From: Anditalea andensis
GTDB taxonomy: Bacteria; Bacteroidota; Bacteroidia; Cytophagales; Cyclobacteriaceae
Direction of reading: 5' to 3'
DNA: 64,000 nucleotides
Assembly (NCBI RefSeq): GCF_000714815.1
Contig: NZ_JMIH01000014.1
Coordinates: 620,001 to 684,000, forward strand
The translations under genes were made by a program, and so were the position numbers. Of this stretch, positions 56,590 to 64,000 are shown piece after piece (position 1 is the stretch's first letter; each line of letters starts with the position of its first letter). The notes below the pieces were generated by a model. That model was not told where the DNA came from and did no database searches. It saw only the letters and a list, made by a program, of their open reading frames with translations.

Positions 56590-57942
56590 CTACTTTTCCT
56601 TTACCAGTCCATTCACAGCTCTTATAAACTGTTCGCCTCTGTCTACATAATTTTTAAAAAGGTCAAAACTGGAACATGCCGGTGAAAACAGCACCACATC
56701 TCCATTCTGAGCTTTTGCGCTTGCCATCTCTACTGCCTCGCTTACCTGCTGGGTCGTAGAAATGTCTGCTATTCTTCCATTAAAAGCAGCAGTTAATTTG
56801 TCACAATCCTTGCTCAGGCAGATCAGCGCTTTTATTCTGTTTTCTATCAGCGGGTATAATTGCGTATAATCATTCCCCTTGTCCACTCCCCCCGCAATCC
56901 ATATTATTTTTCTTTCTCCGAAAGACGAAAGGGCATAGTATGTCGCATCCACATTGGTCCCCTTGCTGTCGTTAATATACAGTACACCATCTATTTCTGT
57001 TACTTTCTCCATCCTGTGAGGAGCGTTTTTGAATTCCTGAAGCCCCTTCTGAACCCCGTCTTTTCCAGCTCCAGCTATCATGGCAGCTGTCATTGCAGAC
57101 ATGACATTGATCATATTATGGTTTCCCCGCAGGGCTATGTCGTTACTGGCTATGCTGACAGTTTCTCCTCCATTTTTAACATGTACAGAAGTACCATCAA
57201 AATAGCTCCCGTTATCTACTATTCTTTTTAAGGAAACCTCATGAACCGATGGCAGTACACTGATTTCATTCAATCCTTTCCAGAGGTGCTCATCTTCTTT
57301 ATAGAAAATGAAGTGATCCTCTGAATCCATGTTTTTAAGCAGGTGAAGTTTTGAAAACATGTATTTCTCAAATGAGTAATCATACCGGTCCAGATGGTCC
57401 GGAGTAATGTTTAAGATGATAGCCACGTGAGGCTTTATCGTCTTAAAGCCATCTATCTGAAAACTGCTAACTTCCAATACCCACCAGGCATGATCTCTTG
57501 ATACCAGCTGACCTGCCCAGCTTTCTCCGATATTTCCCGCTAGGCCCACATCTAGTCCCGCCTCTACCATCAGCTGATAGGTTAGCAAAGTAGTGGTGGT
57601 TTTTCCATTAGTCCCTGTGATCGCTATGATCTTACCCTGCGTATACCGACTTGCAAACTCCAGTTCATCTATTATAGCAATCCCCTTCTGCTGGATAGCG
57701 ACCACAACTTCGGCTGAATATGGAATCCCTGGACTTTTGATCACTTCTAGGCTATCAAAGATTTTTTCTAATGTATGTCCTCCTTCTTCATAGCCAATAC
57801 CATTCTCTTCGAGCATACCTTTCCGGACCTCGTCGATACGGGAAGCCTCCGAAAGAAACACCTCAAACCCCTTCGCTTTGGCCAAAAGGGCAGCGCCTAC
57901 TCCGCTTTCTCCTCCTCCTAGTATTGCTATTTTATTCATCAT
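56590..57942 (-). CDS. murD: UDP-N-acetylmuramoylalanine--D-glutamate ligase
   Basis: Adds D-glutamate to UDP-MurNAc-L-Ala. The N-terminal [10 protein letters not shown], the P-loop [12 protein letters not shown] (near 108-119) and the [11 protein letters not shown] segment identify a Mur ligase of the MurD type. It is 450 aa. It overlaps mraY by 4 bases and is separated from ftsW by one base. Confidence 0.97.
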   Translation of the reverse strand: MMNKIAILGGGESGVGAALLAKAKGFEVFLSEASRIDEVRKGMLEENGIGYEEGGHTLEKIFDSLEVIKSPGIPYSAEVVVAIQQKGIAIIDELEFASRYTQGKIIAITGTNGKTTTTLLTYQLMVEAGLDVGLAGNIGESWAGQLVSRDHAWWVLEVSSFQIDGFKTIKPHVAIILNITPDHLDRYDYSFEKYMFSKLHLLKNMDSEDHFIFYKEDEHLWKGLNEISVLPSVHEVSLKRIVDNGSYFDGTSVHVKNGGETVSIASNDIALRGNHNMINVMSAMTAAMIAGAGKDGVQKGLQEFKNAPHRMEKVTEIDGVLYINDSKGTNVDATYYALSSFGERKIIWIAGGVDKGNDYTQLYPLIENRIKALICLSKDCDKLTAAFNGRIADISTTQQVSEAVEMASAKAQNGDVVLFSPACSSFDLFKNYVDRGEQFIRAVNGLVKEK

Positions 57943-59150
57943 CTAAGCTTAAGTGTTGCTAAAGTCATGATGGCCAACAATATCCCCACTATCCAAAACC
58001 GGGTTACTATTTTAGCCTCTGGTATTCCTTTCATCTGATAATGATGATGTAGCGGAGACATCAAGAAGATTCTCCTGCCTTCACCAAACCGCTTTCTGGT
58101 ATATTTAAAATAAGATACCTGAAGTATCACTGATACATTTTCTATCACGAAAATCCCGCATAGCATGGGGATCAATAGTTCTTTTCTCAAGGTCAAGGAA
58201 AGTACGGCTATCACCCCACCAAGCATCAAACTTCCTGTATCGCCCATAAATACCTGCGCCGGATAGGCATTATACCAAAGGAAGCCTACACATGCCCCTA
58301 CGAATGCCGCGCAGAAGATTACCATCTCACCTGCATTTGGGATGAACATCACATTCAGGTAGGATGAGAATATCGCATTACCACTTATATAGGCAAAGAT
58401 GGCTATAGCCAAACCTATAATGGCTGAGGTTCCTGCCGCCAGTCCATCTATACCATCCGTGATATTCGCAGCATTTGAACACGCTACAATAATGATTATT
58501 ACAAATATTATATACAGATATGGCGTAAACTCTTCTCCCAAAAAGCCAAAGATATTCTCATAATTCAGCTCGTTCCCTTTTACAAATGGGATGGTTGTTT
58601 TTGCGGTCTTTATATCTTTGAAAGCTGGTGTCTCTACTACACCTTCCTCGATAGATACCGGAGTCTGAAATTCTCTCACTACCACATCCTCATGGAAAAA
58701 GAGCGTAGCTCCTACTATAATACCAATTCCTATCTGACCGACTATCTTAAACTTGCCCGCTAGCCCTTCTTTATTCTTTTTGAAAACTTTTATGTAATCA
58801 TCTATAAAACCAATAGTACCTAGCCACACAGTAGTGATCAGTAATAGAATGACATACACATTATAGATATTAGCAAATAGCAAGGTAGGAATGACTATAG
58901 CTGCTATCAGCATGATGCCACCCATAGTTGGAGTTCCCTTTTTGGCCTTCTGGCCTTCCAGACCTAGGTCTCGGATACTCTCACCGATCTGCTTCCTTCT
59001 AATCCAATTTATTATATGATGACCAAAAGTAATCGTGATAATCAAAGAAAGTAATGCTGACATACCGGCACGAAAGGATATGTACCTGAAAACTCCCGTT
59101 CCAGGTATATCATAAACTACGTCGGCAAAATCAAATAAGTGGTAAAGCAT
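57939..59150 (-). CDS. mraY: Phospho-N-acetylmuramoyl-pentapeptide transferase
   Basis: Makes lipid I by transferring phospho-MurNAc-pentapeptide to undecaprenyl phosphate. About ten membrane segments are present. The signature GTPTMGGI, the Asp pair in FIDDYIKV, the [10 protein letters not shown] motif and [11 protein letters not shown] are visible. At 403 aa it is longer than the E. coli enzyme because of an extra periplasmic loop (about 170-215), as in other Bacteroidota. It overlaps murE by one base. Confidence 0.97.
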   Translation of the reverse strand: MLYHLFDFADVVYDIPGTGVFRYISFRAGMSALLSLIITITFGHHIINWIRRKQIGESIRDLGLEGQKAKKGTPTMGGIMLIAAIVIPTLLFANIYNVYVILLLITTVWLGTIGFIDDYIKVFKKNKEGLAGKFKIVGQIGIGIIVGATLFFHEDVVVREFQTPVSIEEGVVETPAFKDIKTAKTTIPFVKGNELNYENIFGFLGEEFTPYLYIIFVIIIIVACSNAANITDGIDGLAAGTSAIIGLAIAIFAYISGNAIFSSYLNVMFIPNAGEMVIFCAAFVGACVGFLWYNAYPAQVFMGDTGSLMLGGVIAVLSLTLRKELLIPMLCGIFVIENVSVILQVSYFKYTRKRFGEGRRIFLMSPLHHHYQMKGIPEAKIVTRFWIVGILLAIMTLATLKLR

Positions 59151-60616
59151 TATTTATCGCTATGTAAAAGTTTTAATAATTCTTGTGCTACTCTGCGGTC
59201 ATCAAAAGGTTTTTTAACACCCTTAATTTCCTGATAGGTCTCATGTCCTTTTCCTGCTATTAAAATAATATCCCCCTTTTCGGCAAACATAATAGCAGTT
59301 TTGATCGCTTCTTTCCTATCTTCCATTAATACAGCCTTCCGGTAACTTATAGGGTTTAATCCTGTCTCCATATCTTTAATGATGGCCATCGGCTCCTCAT
59401 CCCGGGGATTATCAGATGTCAAAATGACCTTATCACTGTACTGGCAAGCTATATTGGCCATCAGTGGGCGCTTACCTTTATCCCTATTACCGCCGCATCC
59501 CACTACCGTAATGATTTTCTCTATCCCGCTTCTTACACCCTGAATGGTTTTAAGCACGTTTTCCAAAGCATCAGGCGTATGGGCATAATCTACTATGGTA
59601 GTGATTCCTTTATAAGTCTGCTGGTCAAACCTTCCCTGCGCACCCTTCACTTTGGAAAGCTGCATCAGTATTTCTTCTTCTTCACCACCTAAGAGTACAC
59701 TGACCCCTAGCACGGCCAGAATATTGTATGCATTGAATTCCCCGATGATGCGAAACCATACCGACCTGTTATGGATATCCAATTCAAGACCCTGAAGCGT
59801 GTTGCTCAGAATCTTAGCTTTATAGTCAGCAGGATACTTAAGGCCAAATGAGTATTTACTAGCTTTGGTATTCTGAAGCATGACCAATCCTCTTTTATCA
59901 TCCGCATTGACCAGAGCAAATGCATCCTGCGGCAACTCATCGAAAAGCTTCTTTTTAGCTTTTATATAGTCATCAAAGGTCCCGTGGTAGTCCAGATGAT
60001 CATGCGAAATATTAGTAAAAACGGCACCCGCTATTTTTAACCCTGCCATGCGCTCCTGGATAATAGCATGGGAACTGGCCTCCATAAAGCAATGGGTACA
60101 ACCCTCTTTTAGCATTTTTTTCAAAAGCCTATTTAAGGTAATTGCATCTGGGGTGGTATGGGTAGAAGGGATTACTTCGTCATTAATTTTATTTTCAACT
60201 GTAGAAAGCAATCCGCTTACATATCCCATTTCCATGAAAAGCTGGTGAAGAAGTGTAGCAGTGGTAGTCTTTCCATTTGTGCCCGTGACGGCCACTATTT
60301 TAATGTATTCAGAAGGATTGTCAAAGAAATTGGAAGCTAATATCCCTAGTGCTTTAGCTGGATTTGAAACCTGAACATAGGTGACTTTATCGCTAACTTT
60401 TTTCGGCATCGTTTCACATACAATCGCTACTGCCCCTCCTTCAACCGCCTGTTCGATATAATCATGTCCATCTACCTGTGTGCCTTTCACAGCAATGAAT
60501 ACACATCCTTTGGATACTTTTCTGCTATCAAAGACAACATCATTCACCTCCACTTCCATATCACCTATGGTAGCGGTCAATGAAACTTTATATAATATGT
60601 CTTTTAACTCCTTCAT
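59150..60616 (-). CDS. murE: UDP-N-acetylmuramoyl-tripeptide ligase MurE (meso-diaminopimelate type)
   Basis: Adds the third residue of the stem peptide. The P-loop [10 protein letters not shown] and the segment [11 protein letters not shown] are in place. The DNPR motif (402-405), which marks specificity for meso-diaminopimelate, is conserved, so the peptidoglycan should be of the DAP type. At 488 aa it is normal. It follows the PBP gene after 2 bases. Confidence 0.97.
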   Translation of the reverse strand: MKELKDILYKVSLTATIGDMEVEVNDVVFDSRKVSKGCVFIAVKGTQVDGHDYIEQAVEGGAVAIVCETMPKKVSDKVTYVQVSNPAKALGILASNFFDNPSEYIKIVAVTGTNGKTTTATLLHQLFMEMGYVSGLLSTVENKINDEVIPSTHTTPDAITLNRLLKKMLKEGCTHCFMEASSHAIIQERMAGLKIAGAVFTNISHDHLDYHGTFDDYIKAKKKLFDELPQDAFALVNADDKRGLVMLQNTKASKYSFGLKYPADYKAKILSNTLQGLELDIHNRSVWFRIIGEFNAYNILAVLGVSVLLGGEEEEILMQLSKVKGAQGRFDQQTYKGITTIVDYAHTPDALENVLKTIQGVRSGIEKIITVVGCGGNRDKGKRPLMANIACQYSDKVILTSDNPRDEEPMAIIKDMETGLNPISYRKAVLMEDRKEAIKTAIMFAEKGDIILIAGKGHETYQEIKGVKKPFDDRRVAQELLKLLHSDK

Positions 60617-60618
60617 TT

Positions 60619-62730
60619 TTATCCTAATGTCAATTTGATGATCCCATCCTTTGGTATATTCATACCTGCGGTCATGGATTGGCTCCTTACCCTTCCTTTT
60701 CCAGCATAATCCACTCTAAGCCCTTTGTTTTCCAATACATAAAGTGCATCCCTAAGGGTCATACCCGTTACGTCAGGAACTACTGGCTCATCTACTTTAT
60801 TAGCTTTCCAATCAATAGATTTATTATTGGCACTTGATTTCACCCATCTTTCTGCGCCTTTATAATGATTGGATATACCGAACTGGTTGCAGATCATCTG
60901 AAGTTCTTCTGCCATGCCTGCCTGTACGAATGGAAGCTGATCATTATCTTTGAATTGCTCTCTTCTAGCCCTTGGGTTTTGTACATTATTAAGCTTAAGA
61001 TCTTGCGCATAAATTTTGTCCGCAATTTCTTTAAACACCGGAGCGGATACATCACCACCATATGCATTAAACCCTTTAGGACTATCTATCACTATGATAG
61101 CAGAGTATTTAGGTTTATCAGCCGGGAAATAACCCGCAAAAGAGGCATAATATTTTTGTGTATACCTCCCATTGATCAGTTTTTGGGCGGTTCCGGTTTT
61201 ACCGGCTATTTTGTAGTCACTGTTGTGGATATTTTTGGCTGTACCATGTTCCACTACCCCTTCCAGCAGTGATTGAATTTCTTTGATGGTCTTATCAGAA
61301 GCTATTTTCTTTCGCAAGACTTCTGTTTTAAATTCTTGGGTAACTTTATTTGCACGGGAGATGCTATTGACTATCATAGGTTTTACCATTCTTCCATCAT
61401 TGGCTATAGCATTATACAGCATGAGGGTGTGTAGTGGTGTGACTTTCAGCTCATACCCTATAGACATCCAAGGGAGGGTGGTCCCGTACCAGTGTTTTGT
61501 ACCTGGTGTTTTAAAATAAGGGATACCTTCCCCCTGAATCTGAAAATCTATAGGCTTATCAATCCCCGCCTTTTCTATATATGCCAGAAACTTGGAGGGA
61601 GACACTCCAAAATGTTCGTTTACCAGTTTTGATATTCCCACATTGGAAGATTTTTCAAAGGCTTCACGAATGGTGATCTTGCCATACCCTCCCTGTTTTG
61701 CATCCCTCATGGTCCGGTCATAAAACTTATAGGTCCCATTGCCAGTATCAATCATGTCATTGAGAGATATTTTTCCTTCCTCCAATAGGGCCATCATAGA
61801 GAGCAATTTAAATGTTGATCCAGGTTCAGTTAATCCCTGGCCTCCAATGGCATAATTATAGTATTCACCATAGCCATAACCATTCTTATTTTTCTGTAAG
61901 TTGGCGATAGCTTTGATATGGCCCGTAGCCACCTCCATGACGATAACACTTCCAAATTCTGCATCTTTGTTTAATAGCTGGCGTAATAGAGCAGATTCAG
62001 CCACATCCTGCAGGTTTACATCCAAGGTTGTGATGATATCAAAACCATCTTCCGGTTTGATGTCATTGGCATCGTGAACAGGCTTCCAGGTACCTCCCGC
62101 TATTTTCTGAAACAAGGCCTCTCCGTTTTCGCCTCCTAAATATTCGTTGAAACTAAATTCAATACCTGCTCCGTAGTTGTCCTCATTGAGAAACCCTACT
62201 GTTCTTCCGGCCAAGGCCTTAAAAGGATAAAATCTTTTCTCTACCTTTTCAAAAATCACTCCGCCTGACATTCTTCCCTGACGGAAAATAGGCCATTTCA
62301 TCATCTCCTGTTTTTCCTGATAGCCTATTTGCTTTCTGTTCAGAATCAGATATTTTTTGTTGGTATGCCTGGCATCACTTATCAGCCGTTTGTAGTAATC
62401 TTTGGATTTATCATTAAATTGTTTGGAAAGCAGGAAAGAAAGGCTGTCTATACCTGCACGGAACACCTCATCTTTAGCAATGGAAGGATCAAGCACCACT
62501 CTGTAAAAAGGGAGGCTGGTGGCAAGTAGACTTCCGTCCATGCTATAGATATTACCTCGGGTGGCATTTACCTTTCTGTACTGCAAGTTCACTTCATCCG
62601 ACTTCTGTCTCCATTTCTCACCGTCCACAAACTGAATATGGGTTATCCTATAAAAGATAACCCCCGCAAAGATTGCCACCAATAGGAAGGCAAACCTGAC
62701 TCTCAGCAGTATGGATTTTTTAATATTCAC
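60619..62730 (-). CDS. ftsI: Penicillin-binding protein, FtsI/PBP3 type, with PASTA domain
   Basis: Class B transpeptidase for septal peptidoglycan. It has an N-terminal membrane anchor (about 10-28), a PBP dimer domain, and the transpeptidase motifs STFK (Ser305-Lys308), SSN and KTGT (511-514). A C-terminal PASTA domain (about 640-703) follows. It is 703 aa. The PASTA domain is unusual for Gram-negative FtsI outside this phylum. The start overlaps the ftsL-like stop codon (ATGA). By position it is the dcw PBP; Spo-type naming in databases varies. Confidence 0.95.
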   Translation of the reverse strand: MNIKKSILLRVRFAFLLVAIFAGVIFYRITHIQFVDGEKWRQKSDEVNLQYRKVNATRGNIYSMDGSLLATSLPFYRVVLDPSIAKDEVFRAGIDSLSFLLSKQFNDKSKDYYKRLISDARHTNKKYLILNRKQIGYQEKQEMMKWPIFRQGRMSGGVIFEKVEKRFYPFKALAGRTVGFLNEDNYGAGIEFSFNEYLGGENGEALFQKIAGGTWKPVHDANDIKPEDGFDIITTLDVNLQDVAESALLRQLLNKDAEFGSVIVMEVATGHIKAIANLQKNKNGYGYGEYYNYAIGGQGLTEPGSTFKLLSMMALLEEGKISLNDMIDTGNGTYKFYDRTMRDAKQGGYGKITIREAFEKSSNVGISKLVNEHFGVSPSKFLAYIEKAGIDKPIDFQIQGEGIPYFKTPGTKHWYGTTLPWMSIGYELKVTPLHTLMLYNAIANDGRMVKPMIVNSISRANKVTQEFKTEVLRKKIASDKTIKEIQSLLEGVVEHGTAKNIHNSDYKIAGKTGTAQKLINGRYTQKYYASFAGYFPADKPKYSAIIVIDSPKGFNAYGGDVSAPVFKEIADKIYAQDLKLNNVQNPRARREQFKDNDQLPFVQAGMAEELQMICNQFGISNHYKGAERWVKSSANNKSIDWKANKVDEPVVPDVTGMTLRDALYVLENKGLRVDYAGKGRVRSQSMTAGMNIPKDGIIKLTLG

Positions 62731-63113
62731 TTTTTCGCTTTTATCTTTGTGGGTGGTGCATCTATTTCATATATGCCCAGTACTTCTATTTTTTTCGCTA
62801 CTTCTGATTGCTTGGAGCTGTACATATAATCAGCCTCCAGGGTGGTCACATCCGCCCTAAGATCCTCTACCTCCTGCTGAACCCTTTCTATTTTACGTAT
62901 GGTATTTTCAGCTCGGTGATTACTCCATATATAAATGAGAGCAATGGTAGCGGCATATAGAAACGGCGGCACTAACCTTACAGGGATCCCCTCACCGATC
63001 AAACCAGTGATATTGATCTTTTCATCTATCAGTGCAAAAAGATTTTTTTTACCCCCTGTCTTTTGCTTACCACTGCCTCTCTTTAATTTACTTTTAAAAT
63101 TATTGCCCGACAT
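62727..63113 (-). CDS. FtsL-like cell division protein
   Basis: A small bitopic membrane protein: a basic, Gly/Lys-rich N-terminus, one membrane segment (about 50-67), then a coiled-coil region with heptads (about 70-110). It occupies the ftsL position between rsmH and ftsI, and the pattern fits that family; sequence similarity to FtsL is always low. The start at 63113 (128 aa) is chosen because it falls one base after the rsmH stop codon; an ATG at 63131 would extend it by six residues into rsmH. Confidence 0.82.
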   Translation of the reverse strand: MSGNNFKSKLKRGSGKQKTGGKKNLFALIDEKINITGLIGEGIPVRLVPPFLYAATIALIYIWSNHRAENTIRKIERVQQEVEDLRADVTTLEADYMYSSKQSEVAKKIEVLGIYEIDAPPTKIKAKK

Positions 63114-63114
63114 A

Positions 63115-64000
63115 TTATAGCTTTTTTGCAATCCTTAATTTGGCACTTCTGGCCCTGTTATTCCTGGCTACCTCATCTTCATCTGCTATGATGGCTTTCC
63201 GTGAAACCGGCTCTAATGGACGAATCAGATTTCCATAAAAATCCTTTTCCACTTCACCCTGAATTTTTCCCTTTGCAATAAAATTCTTTACCATTCTGTC
63301 TTCTAAACTATGGTAACTCATCACCACAAATCTCCCATCAGGCTTTAAAATTTCTACCACCTGACCCAGCATTTCTTCCAGTGCGCCCATCTCATCATTT
63401 ACTTCGATCCTGAGTGCCTGAAATACCTGGGCAAAATATTTAAACTCTTTACCTCTTTTGGCATATTTTCTTAATATGGCCCTAAAGCTCTCAATAGAGT
63501 CAAATGGTTTATTGGCTCTTTCAGAAGCAACCGCCTGGGACAGAGTTTTAGCATTCTTCACCTCTCCGTAAATTCCGAATATTTTATGAAGCTGAGACTC
63601 CTCATAAGTATTCAGCACTTCTGCTGCTGTAAGGGGTGAGCTGCTGTTCATTCTCATATCCAAAGACCCTTCAAACCGGGTAGAAAAACCTCTTAAGGGC
63701 TCATCTATTTGGTGAGAAGAAATACCCAGATCCGCTAGGACACCATCTACCTGAGTCACTTTGTATAACCTTAAATACCGCTTTAAATCGCGGAAATTGG
63801 CCTGTACAAAAGTGAAATTAGGGCTATCCGGCACGTTATCCGCAGCATCTGCATCCTGATCAAAGCCATAAAGATGGCCTGTGGTAAGGTGGGGCAGTAT
63901 AGCCTTTGAATGGCCACCTCCACCAAAGGTGAGGTCTACATATATGCCATCTGGTTTTATGTCTAACCCCTCTATGCATTGGGAAAGCATTACTGGTATA
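63115..64000 (-). CDS. rsmH: 16S rRNA (cytosine1402-N4)-methyltransferase, 5' end cut by window edge
   Basis: SAM-dependent methyltransferase that modifies C1402 in the ribosomal P site. The SAM motif DLTFGGGGHS is near the visible N-terminus; VDGVLADLGISSHQID and SYHSLEDRMVKNF follow, typical of RsmH/MraW. The frame stays open to the window edge upstream of the ATG at 63990 and reads Ile-Pro-Val-Met-Leu, the conserved start region, so the true start is beyond 64000. It is the first visible gene of the dcw cluster; mraZ may precede it. Confidence 0.96.
   Translation of the reverse strand, partial: IPVMLSQCIEGLDIKPDGIYVDLTFGGGGHSKAILPHLTTGHLYGFDQDADAADNVPDSPNFTFVQANFRDLKRYLRLYKVTQVDGVLADLGISSHQIDEPLRGFSTRFEGSLDMRMNSSSPLTAAEVLNTYEESQLHKIFGIYGEVKNAKTLSQAVASERANKPFDSIESFRAILRKYAKRGKEFKYFAQVFQALRIEVNDEMGALEEMLGQVVEILKPDGRFVVMSYHSLEDRMVKNFIAKGKIQGEVEKDFYGNLIRPLEPVSRKAIIADEDEVARNNRARSAKLRIAKKL

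Noticed and set aside
1-64000. CRISPR array, prophage, toxin-antitoxin pair or restriction system
   Set aside because: No regularly spaced direct repeats, phage structural or integrase genes, Cas proteins, paired toxin-antitoxin ORFs or methyltransferase/endonuclease pairs were seen; RsmH is an rRNA methyltransferase.

Overview
The window reads as chromosomal DNA from a member of the Bacteroidota, most likely a gliding Cytophagales-type bacterium. The evidence is a SusC/SusD outer-membrane pair, the gliding genes gldA-gldF-gldG, many lipoprotein signal peptides, promoter boxes of the TTTG-N19-TAnnTTTG type rather than sigma-70 boxes, a FtsZ with the long linker and the C-terminal tail usual in this phylum, and AT-rich spacers. 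I do not assign a genus.

Layout. Positions 1-2836 hold tRNA-Tyr and an M1 aminopeptidase lipoprotein. Positions 3071-6524 hold a stand-alone biotin carrier protein, pyrH, frr with a clear terminator, and a DASS-type anion transporter. Positions 6779-10120 are a light-sensing operon: bacteriophytochrome histidine kinase, single-domain response regulator and heme oxygenase, which supplies the biliverdin chromophore. A DUF5686 outer-membrane protein (minus strand) follows. Positions 13317-23661 are an outer-membrane/periplasmic cluster: SusC, SusD, an unrecognised lipoprotein, a CRTAC1-like FG-GAP/UnbV lipoprotein and a vanadium-type haloperoxidase/PAP2 enzyme. Then come an ECF sigma factor, its anti-sigma factor, gmk and nadD (minus strand), an LpxL-like acyltransferase, a gene split by an in-frame TAG, a PcrA/UvrD helicase, DUF4290 and murA (with Asp at the usual catalytic Cys position), a GH13 alpha-amylase lipoprotein, an unknown lipoprotein, an M23 endopeptidase and a DJ-1/PfpI protein.

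Positions 37940-43681 (minus strand) carry dnaN, gldG, gldF, gldA and a DUF481 protein. An M20 amidohydrolase follows on the plus strand. Between 45115 and 45790 lies a decayed mobile region: a group II intron remnant with its reverse transcriptase gene deleted, next to a repeated, hairpin-forming element. A NAD(P)-binding protein, two tandem purine nucleoside phosphorylases and an FMN reductase come next.

Positions 49096-64000 are a nearly complete, tightly packed dcw cluster on the minus strand: rsmH (cut by the window edge), ftsL-like, ftsI/PBP with a PASTA domain, murE, mraY, murD, ftsW, murG, murC, ftsQ, ftsA, ftsZ. Neighbouring genes overlap or are separated by only a few bases, except for a 112-base leader in front of ftsZ. 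murF, murB and ddl are not in the cluster.

Most of the window is core metabolism and cell-envelope biology. The parts most worth a second look are the group II intron remnant, the haloperoxidase/UnbV/SusCD cluster, the phytochrome operon, the nonsense-split gene and the Asp-type MurA.
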